The notes: a model not told the origin generated them from the sequence alone. Positions 31,193-42,222 are shown, counted from the first letter of the stretch. The stretch is 64,000 nt of DNA from Vibrio sinensis (GCF_003605645.1 NZ_QVMU01000002.1:124001-188000); one strand, 5' to 3'. Program-made: numbers and translations.

Positions 31193-32296
31193 ATGAAAAC
31201 TCGCTCTCTTACCCAATTTTATCAAGATATTCCCAAACTCGATTTGCACTATCACTTATTAGGTGGTGTAAAGCTCAGCACCATGCAAGCTCTTGCAAAC
31301 AAGTACCAAGTTCCACTTTCTGAGGAAGATGCAAAGTCCTATTACCGCCAATACCAAACCCCTGGCGCGAAAAGAAAAGGGGGAATTGAAGCCCTCACTT
31401 TCTTATACCAAATTATGCGTGAAACCGTCGACTATCAAACGGTCGTATTGGAAGTTGCCGAAGCGGCAAAAGTGTCTGGTTTACGTTATATCGAAACCTT
31501 TTGGAACCCAAGTGATAGCGCTATTGCTTACGATATATTACACCCTGCACTGGTTGAAGCAGCCGATCTCGCCTACCAAACCTTTGGTGTCATCATTCGT
31601 TATATTCCATCCATCAATCGAGAGACAAGCCCTGAAATCGCAGTCGCTATGATTGAAGAAGTTATCCAGCACCCTCACCCTTATGTGCTTGGTGTTGGCA
31701 TTGACTATAAAGAACAAAATGCACCGGTTGAGAGTTTTTGGAAAACCTACCGTATTGCAGAACTTAATGGCCTGAAAAAAACAGCCCACTGTTCAGAGTT
31801 TGGTTTGCATTGGCGAAATGTAGAGACCGGTATTGAACTAATTGGCTGTGACCGAATCGATCATGGCTACTCTATCGTCGACAATCCAGAACTCATGCAC
31901 AAATACGCTCTTTCAGGCGTCCCATTTACGGTTATTCCATCAAACACCTACTTTCTAATGCAGTGGCCTGATCACAGCGAATGGCAGCAAAAACAGCCGA
32001 TCCGTCAGATGGCAAAAGCTGGTCTCAACATCATTCCATGCACTGATGATTGGTACATTCACGATACCGACAGTGCCAACTGCTATCGCGTTATGGTGGA
32101 AGAACTCGGCTTCGATCTCGATGCGATTCGCCAAATGATTGAAAACAGTATTGATGCAGCTTGGGTTTCTGAGCAGCAGAAAGTGACATGGAAAAAAGAA
32201 TGGTTAGCTGAGTTTGATCACTTGCGCGCCCAACTCATCGAAGAGCCAACGATAGAAGCGTCTCTTTACACGCCTTACCAAAGATTGAGTAAATAG
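31193..32296 (+). CDS. Adenosine/adenine deaminase-family amidohydrolase
   Basis: This 367-residue metal-dependent TIM-barrel hydrolase has metal ligands HxH in LDLHYHLLGG (His19, His21) and His199, and the catalytic Glu202 in AHCSEFG, where the family usually reads HAGE. The conserved RIDHG (His224) and CTDDW (Asp285/286) motifs follow. All catalytic residues are present. The atypical motif spelling places it outside classical adenosine deaminases, so substrate could be adenine, adenosine or another aminopurine. It is 11 bp upstream of a purine-type permease, which supports uptake-coupled purine salvage. Confidence 0.85.
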   Translation: MKTRSLTQFYQDIPKLDLHYHLLGGVKLSTMQALANKYQVPLSEEDAKSYYRQYQTPGAKRKGGIEALTFLYQIMRETVDYQTVVLEVAEAAKVSGLRYIETFWNPSDSAIAYDILHPALVEAADLAYQTFGVIIRYIPSINRETSPEIAVAMIEEVIQHPHPYVLGVGIDYKEQNAPVESFWKTYRIAELNGLKKTAHCSEFGLHWRNVETGIELIGCDRIDHGYSIVDNPELMHKYALSGVPFTVIPSNTYFLMQWPDHSEWQQKQPIRQMAKAGLNIIPCTDDWYIHDTDSANCYRVMVEELGFDLDAIRQMIENSIDAAWVSEQQKVTWKKEWLAEFDHLRAQLIEEPTIEASLYTPYQRLSK

Positions 32297-32307
32297 GAAA
32301 TTTAGCC

Positions 32308-33639
32308 ATGGAAATCGCAGCACAACAATCACAAAGCAAGATTGCTCAGTTTTTTAAGTTTGAAGAAAATAGCACTAATCTTAAAAAGGAAATCATTGCT
32401 GGATTAACTATTTTTACCACAATGGCTTACATCATTGCTGTTGTACCTGGAATGCTCAGCAAAAGTGGTATGCCATTTGATGCTACCTTAACCGCCACGA
32501 TTTTAATGACGGTAATAACCACTCTAGCTATGGCTTTCTACACCAATCGCCCTTTTGTGCTTGGGCCTGGCTTAGGGAGTGTTGCTATTTTCTCTTACAC
32601 TTTGCTCGGCAATGGCGTTCCTCTTAGCATAGCTTCTGGCATCGTGTTTATTTCTGGCGTGTTATTTATGCTGGTCTCTTTCCTTGGCGTGCGCGACTTT
32701 ATTGTAAAAGTGATCCCCCATGGCATTAAAGTTTCAGTCGGGGTGGGTATTGGCCTTTTCATTGCTCTACTTGGCTTCAAGCAAGCTGGTATTATTGTTG
32801 CTGACGCACGTAAAAATGTCCTGATCTTTGGCGATTTAACCACACCAGAAACGCTACTTGCGATTGCGAGTTTCTTCTTGGTGCTGTTCTTTACCACTCG
32901 CAAAATTCAAGGCGGCATCATTTTATCTATCTTGGTCACGACAATCGTCGCTATTCCAATGGGTATTGCCCATGTTCCAGAGAACATGTTTAGCTTTCCA
33001 GCGAGCATCAGTGGCCTTGCATTTGAGCTTGATATTCTTGGGGCATTAGACCCGAAGTATTTACCATTCTTACTGGCGTTCTTTATTCCTGACTTTTTCT
33101 CTACTTTAGGCACACTTCTAGGTGTAGGTAGCCAAGCTGGGTACTTAGATAAAGATGGTAACTTACCGGGAATCGACAAAAACTTTCACGTCGACTCATG
33201 TGCGACAACATTTGGTGCACTATTCTCTACACCTGTGATGACCACTTACCTAGAAAGTGCCGCAGGTGTTGAAGCGGGTGGCCGCACTGGATTTACTGCA
33301 GTGATCACTGCAATTTGTTTTGCAGCAACACTATTTTTAGCGCCATTAGCAGGCATGATCCCAACAGCTGCGACTGCACCAGTACTGATGTTTATTGGCA
33401 TTACGATGATGAGCTCTATTCGCAAAGTTAACTTCGATGATGTAACAGAGTATCTACCTGCGTTTGTTTGTGTCGTGATCTCTATCTTCTCGTTCAATGC
33501 GGGCAACGGTATTGCAGCAGCAATGCTGGTTTACGGTTTCCTAAAAGTTGTGACTGGTCGTTACAAAGAAGACCATTGGTCGGTTTACGTAATTGCGTTA
33601 CTGATGATCCTCTATTTTTATAACTTAACTATGCACTAA
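32308..33639 (+). CDS. NCS2/AzgA-family purine permease
   Basis: This 443-residue protein has about 12-14 membrane segments and the AzgA-type signatures EIIAGLTIFTTMAYIIAVVPGML near residue 30 and GIGLFIALLGFKQAGII near 150. Members of this family import adenine, guanine or hypoxanthine with protons. It forms an operon with the upstream deaminase (11-bp gap). Neither a stem nor a T run follows immediately, but hairpins lie at 33668 and 33745. Confidence 0.92.
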   Translation: MEIAAQQSQSKIAQFFKFEENSTNLKKEIIAGLTIFTTMAYIIAVVPGMLSKSGMPFDATLTATILMTVITTLAMAFYTNRPFVLGPGLGSVAIFSYTLLGNGVPLSIASGIVFISGVLFMLVSFLGVRDFIVKVIPHGIKVSVGVGIGLFIALLGFKQAGIIVADARKNVLIFGDLTTPETLLAIASFFLVLFFTTRKIQGGIILSILVTTIVAIPMGIAHVPENMFSFPASISGLAFELDILGALDPKYLPFLLAFFIPDFFSTLGTLLGVGSQAGYLDKDGNLPGIDKNFHVDSCATTFGALFSTPVMTTYLESAAGVEAGGRTGFTAVITAICFAATLFLAPLAGMIPTAATAPVLMFIGITMMSSIRKVNFDDVTEYLPAFVCVVISIFSFNAGNGIAAAMLVYGFLKVVTGRYKEDHWSVYVIALLMILYFYNLTMH

Positions 33640-33667
33640 TGCATTAATACTCCAATGCACTAATGCT

Positions 33668-33695
33668 CTAGCGCACTAACTTCAACGTGCGCTAG
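33668..33695 (+). terminator. Hairpin after the permease gene
   Basis: The stem CTAGCGCAC (33668-33676) / GTGCGCTAG (33687-33695) is followed by CTTTTG. It probably terminates the purine operon, although its T run is short. Confidence 0.6.
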
Positions 33696-33744
33696 CTTTT
33701 GAGCATGTATTAACTTAGTCGCTTAATCGTATCCAATACTTCAT

Positions 33745-33777
33745 AAAAAATGCCCTTACCTAAAGGGCATTTTTTTT
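33745..33777 (+). terminator. Second, strong terminator before trhP
   Basis: The stem ATGCCCTT (33750-33757) / AAGGGCAT (33763-33770) is flanked by A and T runs. It is a classical rho-independent terminator insulating trhP from the purine operon. Confidence 0.85.
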
Positions 33778-33924
33778 ATTATCTAACATACTCAATACTC
33801 AGGTAACAGAGGGATAAACGCATATCTACTGGTCAATGATCTCATTTTGACGTAAAATTTGCGCCCCTAATTCCATATGGTGGAATTGGCCTGACTTGAG
33901 ATCAGATAACAAGAGAATTGAGCA

Positions 33925-35322
33925 ATGACTGAGAAAAAATTCGTACCAGAACTACTATCACCAGCGGGTAGCCTTAAGAACATGCGTTACGCATTTGCCT
34001 ACGGTGCAGATGCGGTATATGCAGGTCAACCACGTTACAGCCTTCGCGTACGTAACAACGAGTTCAACCACGAGAACCTACAAATTGGTATTAATGAAGC
34101 TCATGCTCTAGGCAAGAAGCTTTACGTGGTGTGCAACATTCAACCGCACAACTCAAAACTAAAAACGTTTATTCGCGATCTTAAACCTGTTGTTGAAATG
34201 GGCCCTGATGCTCTAATCATGTCAGATCCTGGTCTTATCATGATGGTTCGTGAAGCTTTTCCAGACATGGCAATCCACCTATCGGTTCAAGCGAACGCGG
34301 TAAACTGGGCAACCGTTAAATTCTGGGCGGCCTATGGTGTTGAACGCGTTATCGTTTCTCGTGAACTTTCTCTAGAAGAAATCGAAGAAATTCGTGAACA
34401 CTGCCCTGAGACCGAACTTGAAGTATTCGTTCACGGCGCATTGTGCATGGCTTACTCTGGTCGTTGCCTACTATCTGGCTACATCAATAAGCGCGATCCA
34501 AACCAAGGTACTTGTACTAACGCATGCCGTTGGGAATACAAGGTCGAAGAAGCGAAAGAGAACGACGCCGGCCAAATCGTTGAAGCGTTCGATCCAAAAG
34601 AAGCACAAGCAATTGAAGTTGCTGATGAGCGTCCTGAAACGACAATTGGTCGCGGCAAGCCTATCGATGACGTGGTACTGCTTTCTGAAAGTCACCGCCC
34701 TGAAGAAAAAATGGCAGCGTTTGAAGATGAGCATGGTACTTACATCATGAACTCAAAAGATCTTCGTGCGATTCAACACGTTGAACGTCTGACTCAAATG
34801 GGTGTCCACTCTTTGAAGATCGAAGGTCGTACTAAGTCATTCTACTACTGTGCACGTACTGCGCAGGTTTATCGTAAAGCAATTGATGATGCTGTCGCAG
34901 GCAAACCGTTTGACGAGAGCCTAATGGGTACGCTGGAAAGCCTAGCGCACCGTGGTTACACCGAAGGTTTCCTACGTCGCCACACACACGATACATACCA
35001 AAACTACGACTACGGTTACTCAGTTTCTGATGCTCAACAATTTGTTGGTGAGTTCACTGGCAAACGCCGTGGCGACCTAGTTGAAGTTGAAGTGAAAAAC
35101 AAATTTGTTGTGGGTGATAGCCTAGAGTTAATGACACCAAAAGGTAACGTTAACTTCACACTAGAAGTGATGGAAAACCGTAAGTCAGAAGTCATTGATG
35201 ACGCAAAAGGTAATGGCCACTTTGTCTTTATTCCTGTTCCACAAGACATGGATTTAGAATACGGTCTACTGATGCGTAACCTTAACGATGGTCAGGATAC
35301 TCGTAACCCAACTGGTAAGTAA
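33925..35322 (+). CDS. trhP: TrhP (YegQ), tRNA hydroxylation protein, U32 peptidase family
   Basis: This 465-residue U32-family protein begins with FVPELLSPAGSLKNMRYAFAYGADAVYAG. It has the signature EVFVHGALCMAYSGRCLLSGY and further Cys in GTCTNACRW, probable Fe-S ligands. In E. coli, TrhP is needed for 5-hydroxyuridine at position 34 of tRNAs, using prephenate. Codon use is strongly biased, pointing to good expression. A 4Fe-4S ferredoxin gene follows 21 bp downstream, forming a two-gene unit. Confidence 0.95.
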   Translation: MTEKKFVPELLSPAGSLKNMRYAFAYGADAVYAGQPRYSLRVRNNEFNHENLQIGINEAHALGKKLYVVCNIQPHNSKLKTFIRDLKPVVEMGPDALIMSDPGLIMMVREAFPDMAIHLSVQANAVNWATVKFWAAYGVERVIVSRELSLEEIEEIREHCPETELEVFVHGALCMAYSGRCLLSGYINKRDPNQGTCTNACRWEYKVEEAKENDAGQIVEAFDPKEAQAIEVADERPETTIGRGKPIDDVVLLSESHRPEEKMAAFEDEHGTYIMNSKDLRAIQHVERLTQMGVHSLKIEGRTKSFYYCARTAQVYRKAIDDAVAGKPFDESLMGTLESLAHRGYTEGFLRRHTHDTYQNYDYGYSVSDAQQFVGEFTGKRRGDLVEVEVKNKFVVGDSLELMTPKGNVNFTLEVMENRKSEVIDDAKGNGHFVFIPVPQDMDLEYGLLMRNLNDGQDTRNPTGK

Positions 35323-35343
35323 CCTCTGATTTGGTAAGAAAAA

Positions 35344-35598
35344 ATGGCTCTGCTGATAACCGATAAATGCATCAACTGTGATATGTGTGACCCTGAGTGC
35401 CCAAATGGCGCTATCACAATGGGGGATTCGATTTTTGAAATTGACCCTATGTTGTGTACTGAATGTAAGGGCCATTACGACAAACCGACTTGCCAGTCAG
35501 TTTGTCCAATTACAAAATGCATTATCACCGATCCAAACCACATTGAAAGTGATGATGAACTACTCGAAAAGTTCGTGATCATTCAAGGTTTGACTTAG
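35344..35598 (+). CDS. yfhL: YfhL-type 4Fe-4S ferredoxin
   Basis: This 84-residue ferredoxin has cluster motifs CINCDMCDPECP near residue 9 and CTECKGHYDKPTCQSVCP near residue 38, the YfhL pattern with an insertion in the second motif. Its position directly after trhP argues that it donates electrons to, or matures, the tRNA-hydroxylating enzyme; I recall genetic work in E. coli pointing the same way. A strong terminator follows. Confidence 0.93.
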   Translation: MALLITDKCINCDMCDPECPNGAITMGDSIFEIDPMLCTECKGHYDKPTCQSVCPITKCIITDPNHIESDDELLEKFVIIQGLT

Positions 35599-35620
35599 GC
35601 TGTACGCATATTAAAAAGAA

Positions 35621-35649
35621 AAGGCTCATCACATGATGAGCCTTTTTTT
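35621..35649. terminator. Bidirectional terminator after yfhL
   Basis: The stem GGCTCATCA (35623-35631) / TGATGAGCC (35634-35642) has flanking A and T runs. It separates the trhP-yfhL unit from the convergent small gene. Confidence 0.9.
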
Positions 35650-35956
35650 AGCCTGATTTTGCGATTGGGAAAATATTGCAATACAACTCTTTCTCATATT
35701 GAAGCTCAAGTTGATCGCGCCAATTTACTGCTTTCCCAACAGGAATAAGGAAAAACTGCTCTCGCGACATATCGGTAACAAACGCTAAGCCATGTTGCAT
35801 CAATTCATAATGCACATCATGAACAAAACCCAAATCAAAGCGTTGTCGACCTGTTAAATGATTCACATCATCTCGCGATAAAATAATCGCACCTGCATCA
35901 CTACTAAATCTTTGCTTTAGCCAGTCAGCGAAATCCTTTGCACATACCATAGTCAT
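35648..35956 (-). CDS. Conserved-looking small protein, function unknown
   Basis: This 102-residue soluble protein starts MTMVCAKDFADWLKQRF. It has no membrane segment, signal or familiar motif. AGGA lies 9 bases before the ATG, and the gene ends at a shared terminator, both of which support it being real. It stands alone between trhP-yfhL and mepA. I do not recognise it. Confidence 0.7.
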   Translation of the reverse strand: MTMVCAKDFADWLKQRFSSDAGAIILSRDDVNHLTGRQRFDLGFVHDVHYELMQHGLAFVTDMSREQFFLIPVGKAVNWRDQLELQYEKELYCNIFPIAKSG

Positions 35957-36203
35957 TGGAGTGTCCTTGTCGTTATATCTACAGAGATTAAGCCTACCCT
36001 ATAGAATCGTACACCAATTTATCCTCGATGCTTGTGTCTACGCACTAGCTAGCCGGTCGACGAATTCACTATTGTTTTTGTATGACATGTAGAGAAGCGC
36101 ATCAAGATACATATCAATTGAACTGTCTCTTTAAATCTAGGCAAAGATTTAGATATTCTCCAATGATAATTTTATCGGTAGTTATCAGACCTAAGTTGAA
36201 ACC

Positions 36204-37064
36204 TTAATTTGAGCGAGCCAACAACTCACTACACTGCTGAGGTAAAACTTTCTTCGGCTTCGCTTTTACTGGCTTCTCTTTTTTCTTTTTTGAATCCGTT
36301 TTCGGCCTCAATTCTTTTACCTTAGAATTTGATTTAGGTTTCCAACTAGCCACTTCGCTACCACAGCCATCTCCTTTTGGTGGAGGGGCTTGAGGAACAC
36401 AATTCAAATCATCCTTAGGGCAATTTAAACGCACATGCATATGATAATTATGACCCCACCATGGGCGAACTTTTCTTAACCAGCTACGGTCTCGAGTTTC
36501 TGTTTGACACAATTTTTCCTTGATAACAGGATGAACAAAAATCCTCGCGACATCAGAATCTTTCGCCGCCATTTTCACCATATTAAAATGTCGAGAATCC
36601 CAGTTTTTTTCCATTAACTGGTATTTTGGCATGTTAACCAAGGTGCGAGGTTTAGGGACTTTTAGCTGCCCATCAGAAAGCTTGGTATCCGCTAAACGAT
36701 ACCAAATATCAATATCTAGTCCGGTCTGATGGCTCGAGTGCCCAGAAGAAAATCGCCCTCCTTGGGGTAAAGACATGTCCCCAATCAGCACATGAGTTTT
36801 GAGCTCAATTCGTGCCCGATGGGAAAAACGTTCAATAAACTCAATCGTCGCTGGATGACCGTAATAACGCTTATTCTGACTACGTAAAACCTGGTAACCA
36901 ACCCCTCTTAGTGGCAAGGCTTTAGCACCAATCAAACAACCATTGGCATAACTGCCTACCGACTCTGCTGGATCAATCGATGGGCGCTTTAACGACTCCC
37001 AAGGGGAAGCCAAGCTGAAAAACGGGAGTAACCCAAGCCATATCCATTGCCATGGTTGTTTCAT
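36204..37064 (-). CDS. mepA: MepA, penicillin-insensitive murein endopeptidase
   Basis: This 286-residue periplasmic peptidase has a signal peptide (about residues 1-18). LAS-type zinc motifs are GHSSHQTGLDIDIWY near residue 108 and GHNYHMHVRL near 205. MepA cuts D-Ala-meso-DAP cross-links in peptidoglycan. The tail is Lys-rich (SKKKKEKPVKAKPKK), a low-complexity extension beyond the catalytic domain. The start is ATG at 37064, because AAGGA is 7 bases upstream and would abut the alternative TTG at 37070. Confidence 0.95.
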   Translation of the reverse strand: MKQPWQWIWLGLLPFFSLASPWESLKRPSIDPAESVGSYANGCLIGAKALPLRGVGYQVLRSQNKRYYGHPATIEFIERFSHRARIELKTHVLIGDMSLPQGGRFSSGHSSHQTGLDIDIWYRLADTKLSDGQLKVPKPRTLVNMPKYQLMEKNWDSRHFNMVKMAAKDSDVARIFVHPVIKEKLCQTETRDRSWLRKVRPWWGHNYHMHVRLNCPKDDLNCVPQAPPPKGDGCGSEVASWKPKSNSKVKELRPKTDSKKKKEKPVKAKPKKVLPQQCSELLARSN

Positions 37065-37089
37065 TATCAAATCCTTAATTACTTAGCCC

Positions 37090-37422
37090 TTAATAGTGTT
37101 CACCATTGTCATAATAGTCTTGCTTATTTAGCGCACTAAAAATAACTGCGACATCGATATCTTCACCAATCACATCACGTACTTGTCGAGTGATTATTTG
37201 CACAACGGCATTTTTAACTTCTTGGCCACGATCAAACCAAAGAATTTCGACGAATGGATAAGCACGAGAAACTTCTCCCTCATGATAGAAAGTGGTGTAA
37301 AGGTATTCAAAGGTGAAATCTTCTCGTGGGCAAGCCATATGTGGCTCAAGCTCATCAATAAGCGTTTTTGACAGGGTTTGCACCATTGAGGGTTCAACAG
37401 CACGAAAGCGGAGATGTGGCAT
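37090..37422 (-). CDS. DUF1904-family small protein
   Basis: This 110-residue protein begins MPHLRFRAVEPSMVQTLSKTLIDEL, which I match to the DUF1904 family, related in fold to tautomerases. I start at 37422: AAGGA lies 7 bases before that ATG, and the residues of a longer frame are not conserved-looking. It is 25 bp upstream of mepA and may be co-transcribed with it. Function is unknown. Confidence 0.75.
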   Translation of the reverse strand: MPHLRFRAVEPSMVQTLSKTLIDELEPHMACPREDFTFEYLYTTFYHEGEVSRAYPFVEILWFDRGQEVKNAVVQIITRQVRDVIGEDIDVAVIFSALNKQDYYDNGEHY

Positions 37423-37515
37423 AACGACGTCCTTGTTATGTTTCGAATCTTTCATCATAACAAGATAGCAAGAGGCTAGAGAATTTGTTCAAAAACCTGA
37501 GAGTGTAGCGACAAA

Positions 37516-37545
37516 AAAACCGCTGACTTGCAGCGGTTTTCTTTC
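37516..37545. terminator. Terminator of the secDF operon
   Basis: The stem AACCGCTG (37518-37525) / CAGCGGTT (37531-37538) is followed on the minus strand by a run of seven T. It lies 22 bp after the secF stop. Confidence 0.9.
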
Positions 37546-37559
37546 GTTAGTATTAAGTT

Positions 37560-38507
37560 CTACGGCATTTCGTCGAACTCAGCACCCTCTTTTTCCACTT
37601 GTGGTGGCATTAGGTGTTCTTTAGTAATACCCAATCGCAATGCTAGTGCCGAAGCCACATAGATTGACGAATAAGTACCTACAGTAATACCTAATAGTAG
37701 AGCTGTCGCGAAACCATGGATCATGGCGCCGCCTTGTGCAAATAGCGCGATAACTACGAAAAGTGTCGTCGCAGAGGTAATCAAGGTACGGCTCAATGTT
37801 TGAGTAATTGCACTGTTGATTACTTCCTCTGGATCACCTTTGCGCATTTTACGGAAGTTTTCACGAATACGGTCAAATACTACAATCGTATCGTTGAGCG
37901 AGTAACCAACTACGGTCAGCAATGCCGCCACGATCGTCAAGTCAACCTCGATCTGCATCATCGAAAACACGCCGAGTGTAATGATGATATCGTGCGCAAG
38001 CGCCATTACAGCACCAGCCGCCAAACGCCATTCAAATCGCACTGAAACATAAAGCAAGATACAGATTAGCGATGCTAAAATCGCCAAACCACCTGCTTCT
38101 GTTAGTTCATCCCCCACATTAGGGCCAACAAACTCAATTCGACGCATTTCAACGTTTTCGCCTGTACCCTCTTGGATAGCGGCAATGATTTGGTTGCCTA
38201 ACGCTTCACCCGACATATTGTCGCGTGGGCGCATACGTACCATAACATCACGAGCACTACCGAAGTTTTGTACAATCGCATCACCAAAACCTTTTGCATC
38301 TAGTGCAGTACGAATTTCTTCAAGGTTTGCTGGTTGCTCAAAACCTACTTCGATTAGCGTACCACCCGTAAAATCTAGACCCCAGTTCAACCATTTGGTT
38401 GATAGAGTAAAGATCGATGCACCAATCATTAGAATTGAGAAAGCAAAGGCGAATTTTGACCAACGCATAAAGTCGATCGTGCTCTCTGCTTTTAGAATCT
38501 GAAACAT
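37560..38507 (-). CDS. secF: SecF, protein translocase accessory subunit
   Basis: This 315-residue, six-helix RND-superfamily protein has the motif LGLDFTGG near residue 47 and the Asp/Arg-bearing helix LNDTIVVFDRIREN near residue 205. SecDF uses proton motive force to pull proteins across the membrane. It lies 14 bp after secD. Confidence 0.98.
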   Translation of the reverse strand: MFQILKAESTIDFMRWSKFAFAFSILMIGASIFTLSTKWLNWGLDFTGGTLIEVGFEQPANLEEIRTALDAKGFGDAIVQNFGSARDVMVRMRPRDNMSGEALGNQIIAAIQEGTGENVEMRRIEFVGPNVGDELTEAGGLAILASLICILLYVSVRFEWRLAAGAVMALAHDIIITLGVFSMMQIEVDLTIVAALLTVVGYSLNDTIVVFDRIRENFRKMRKGDPEEVINSAITQTLSRTLITSATTLFVVIALFAQGGAMIHGFATALLLGITVGTYSSIYVASALALRLGITKEHLMPPQVEKEGAEFDEMP

Positions 38508-38521
38508 ATTAATTCCCAGCC

Positions 38522-40378
38522 TTAGATCGACAATTTATCAATGCGTTTGCCACCGTATAGCAAGTTCACGATACAACGTGTTCCGACAATCGCGGTAAAC
38601 ATAGAAGTCAGAATACCGATAGACAGTGTAACGGCAAAGCCTTTCACTGCGCCCGTACCCACAGCAAACAAAATGATTGCGGTGATAAGCGTTGTGATGT
38701 TGGCATCAGCGATAGTACTGAATGCATTCGAGTAACCATAGTGAATAGCTTGTTGAGGGTTACGCCCCTCTCGAATCTCTTCACGAATACGCTCGAAAAT
38801 CAGTACGTTCGCATCAACAGCCATACCGACCGTCAATACGATACCGGCGATCCCTGGTAGCGTCATTGTCGCCCCTGGAATCATCGACATAATACCGATA
38901 ATAAGTACTAGGTTCGCCATCAATGCCACGTTCGCAATCATGCCAAACTTACGGTAGTAAACGATGGTAAATAGCATTACTGCTAACATACCCCAGATAC
39001 AAGCCTGAATACCCATGTCGATGTTCTGTTGACCCATTGATGGACCAATCGTACGTTCTTCAACAATTGAGATAGGCGCAATTAAGGCACCAGCACGAAG
39101 TAGTAGTGCAAGGTTGTGCGCTTCAGCCGCTGAATCAATACCCGTAATGCGGAAGTTGCGGCCAAGTGCAGACTGAATCGTCGCTTGGTTAATCACTTCT
39201 TCATGCTTGGTAAGAATCACTTTGCCTTCAGGTGTTTTGCGACCACTGTCTTTGTACTCAGCAAATACTGTCGCCATTAGCGAGCCAATATTTTTCTTTG
39301 AGAACGCTGACATCTTGCTACCACCCTCACTATCAAGTGAGATGTTAACTTGTGGGCGACCGTATTCATCAACACTAGAGCTTGCATCTGTGATGCTTGC
39401 ACCACTAAGGATGACACGCTTTTTCAACACAACAGGGCGACCATCACGATCCGTTTTGATTTCACTACCGACTGGCGCACGGCCACTTGCAGCCGCTGCT
39501 AAATCAGCGCTATCGTCAACTTCACGGAACTCAAGCGTCGCTGTCGCACCCAAAATTTCTTTGGCGCGAGCGGTATCTTGAACACCCGGTAACTCAACAA
39601 CAATTCGACTTGCGCCTTGGCGCTGAACTAAAGGCTCTGCTACGCCAAGCTCGTTAACACGGTTGCGTAGGATAGTGATGTTTTGTTCAACAGCGTAGTT
39701 ACGAATTTCTTGTAGACGTTGCTCGGTAAATGTCGCAACCAGAGAAAAGCGACCTTGTGTTTCAGAATCCACAAAGTTCATATCTGGATGATTTTTTTGC
39801 AGTAAAGCTTTTGCTTCAGCTAATTGCTCTTCATTACGTAGCAATACTTCTACAGCTTCTTTACCTGACGGACGAATTGCACGGTAACGGATTTTATCTT
39901 CACGTAATTCACTACGGAAAGCTTCTTCCTGTTGTCCGACTAATTTTTCCATCGCAGCATCCATGTCCACTTCCATCAAGAAGTGCACACCACCACGCAG
40001 GTCAAGACCAAGCTTCATCGGTGACGCACCGATAGACTCAAGCCAATTAGGCGTAGCTGGAGCAAGGTTTAATGCAACAATTTTATCTTTGCCAAGTGCT
40101 TCGCTGATAATGTCACGCGCACTAATTTGCGTGTCAGTGTCGTTGAAACGAACAAGAATTGATCCATTTTCGAGAGCAATGGATTTATGAGAGAGGCCTT
40201 GGTTATCAAGGGCTTTAGTGACAGAATCCAGCGTTGACATATCTACAGAGGCGCCACGCGCCCCTGTAACTTGAATCGCCGGATCTTCACCGTATATATT
40301 TGGAAGTGCGTATAAGGCAGCGACGGCAATCGTCAGCATCACCATTAAATACTTCCATAACGGATAACGGTTTAGCAC
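38522..40378 (-). CDS. secD: SecD, protein translocase accessory subunit
   Basis: This 618-residue protein has one N-terminal membrane helix, the motif LGLDLRGG near residue 123, a large periplasmic region, and five C-terminal helices. These contain the key Asp in [18 protein letters not shown]. It pairs with SecF. It lies 21 bp after yajC. Confidence 0.98.
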   Translation of the reverse strand: MLNRYPLWKYLMVMLTIAVAALYALPNIYGEDPAIQVTGARGASVDMSTLDSVTKALDNQGLSHKSIALENGSILVRFNDTDTQISARDIISEALGKDKIVALNLAPATPNWLESIGASPMKLGLDLRGGVHFLMEVDMDAAMEKLVGQQEEAFRSELREDKIRYRAIRPSGKEAVEVLLRNEEQLAEAKALLQKNHPDMNFVDSETQGRFSLVATFTEQRLQEIRNYAVEQNITILRNRVNELGVAEPLVQRQGASRIVVELPGVQDTARAKEILGATATLEFREVDDSADLAAAASGRAPVGSEIKTDRDGRPVVLKKRVILSGASITDASSSVDEYGRPQVNISLDSEGGSKMSAFSKKNIGSLMATVFAEYKDSGRKTPEGKVILTKHEEVINQATIQSALGRNFRITGIDSAAEAHNLALLLRAGALIAPISIVEERTIGPSMGQQNIDMGIQACIWGMLAVMLFTIVYYRKFGMIANVALMANLVLIIGIMSMIPGATMTLPGIAGIVLTVGMAVDANVLIFERIREEIREGRNPQQAIHYGYSNAFSTIADANITTLITAIILFAVGTGAVKGFAVTLSIGILTSMFTAIVGTRCIVNLLYGGKRIDKLSI

Positions 40379-40399
40379 AGCGAGGATCCTTAAGCTGTC

Positions 40400-40726
40400 T
40401 TATAGAGACTTCAGTGTACCTTTTGGCAGCACTGCAGTAATGAAGTCTTTCTTAAGTACCACTTCATTATTTGTGTTTAGCTCAATTGAGATGTAGTCAT
40501 TCTCTTCAGAGATCTTAGTGATTTTACCCACTAGACCACCGCTTGTTAGAACTTCATCACCTTTGCCCATGGAAGACATAAGCGTTTTGTGCTCTTTCAC
40601 ACGTTTTGCTTGTGGACGGTAAATCATGAAATAGAAAATCACAGCGAACATCGCAAGCATGATAATCATTTCAAAACCGCCACCAGGTGCGCCTTCAGCT
40701 GCTGCGTGAGCTTTAGAAATAAACAT
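40400..40726 (-). CDS. yajC: YajC, Sec translocon accessory protein
   Basis: This 108-residue protein has one membrane helix (MIIMLAMFAVIFYFMIY) followed by the RPQAKR block and the small cytosolic domain GDEVLTSGGLVGKI. It binds SecDF and the translocon. It is the first gene of the yajC-secD-secF run, 166 bp after tgt with a terminator-like hairpin between. Confidence 0.97.
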   Translation of the reverse strand: MFISKAHAAAEGAPGGGFEMIIMLAMFAVIFYFMIYRPQAKRVKEHKTLMSSMGKGDEVLTSGGLVGKITKISEENDYISIELNTNNEVVLKKDFITAVLPKGTLKSL

Positions 40727-40855
40727 TAAAACATCCTCTATTATTTTTTTAGATAATCCAACAAGTTGGGCTCTAATCTTTTAGTTTCAAGTCACAGCGT
40801 TCGTAATAGAGATCGCTATCCCAAAAATAATCGATTATTGCCTACTTTATTAGCA

Positions 40856-40890
40856 AAAGCCTTGAGTACTAACCCCAAGGCTTTAATTTT
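40856..40890. terminator. Hairpin between tgt and yajC
   Basis: The stem AAAGCCTTG (40856-40864) / CAAGGCTTT (40876-40884) has a T run on both strands. It lies just after the tgt stop and would end or attenuate the queA-tgt transcript before yajC. Confidence 0.75.
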
Positions 40891-40892
40891 TA

Positions 40893-42140
<1,248 letters not shown>

Positions 42141-42197
42141 CTAGCCTAATGCTAGCACTCGTTAAATAATGTGTTCTTTCATGATGAAAGAAACAAA

Positions 42198-42222
42198 CAG
42201 GCCGCCATTCAAAGGCGACCTG
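42198..42222. terminator. Hairpin between queA and tgt
   Basis: CAGGCCGCC (42198-42206) / GGCGACCTG (42214-42222) pairs with one mismatch and is followed on the minus strand by TTTGTTTCTTTC. It is a partial terminator between queA and tgt. Confidence 0.6.
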
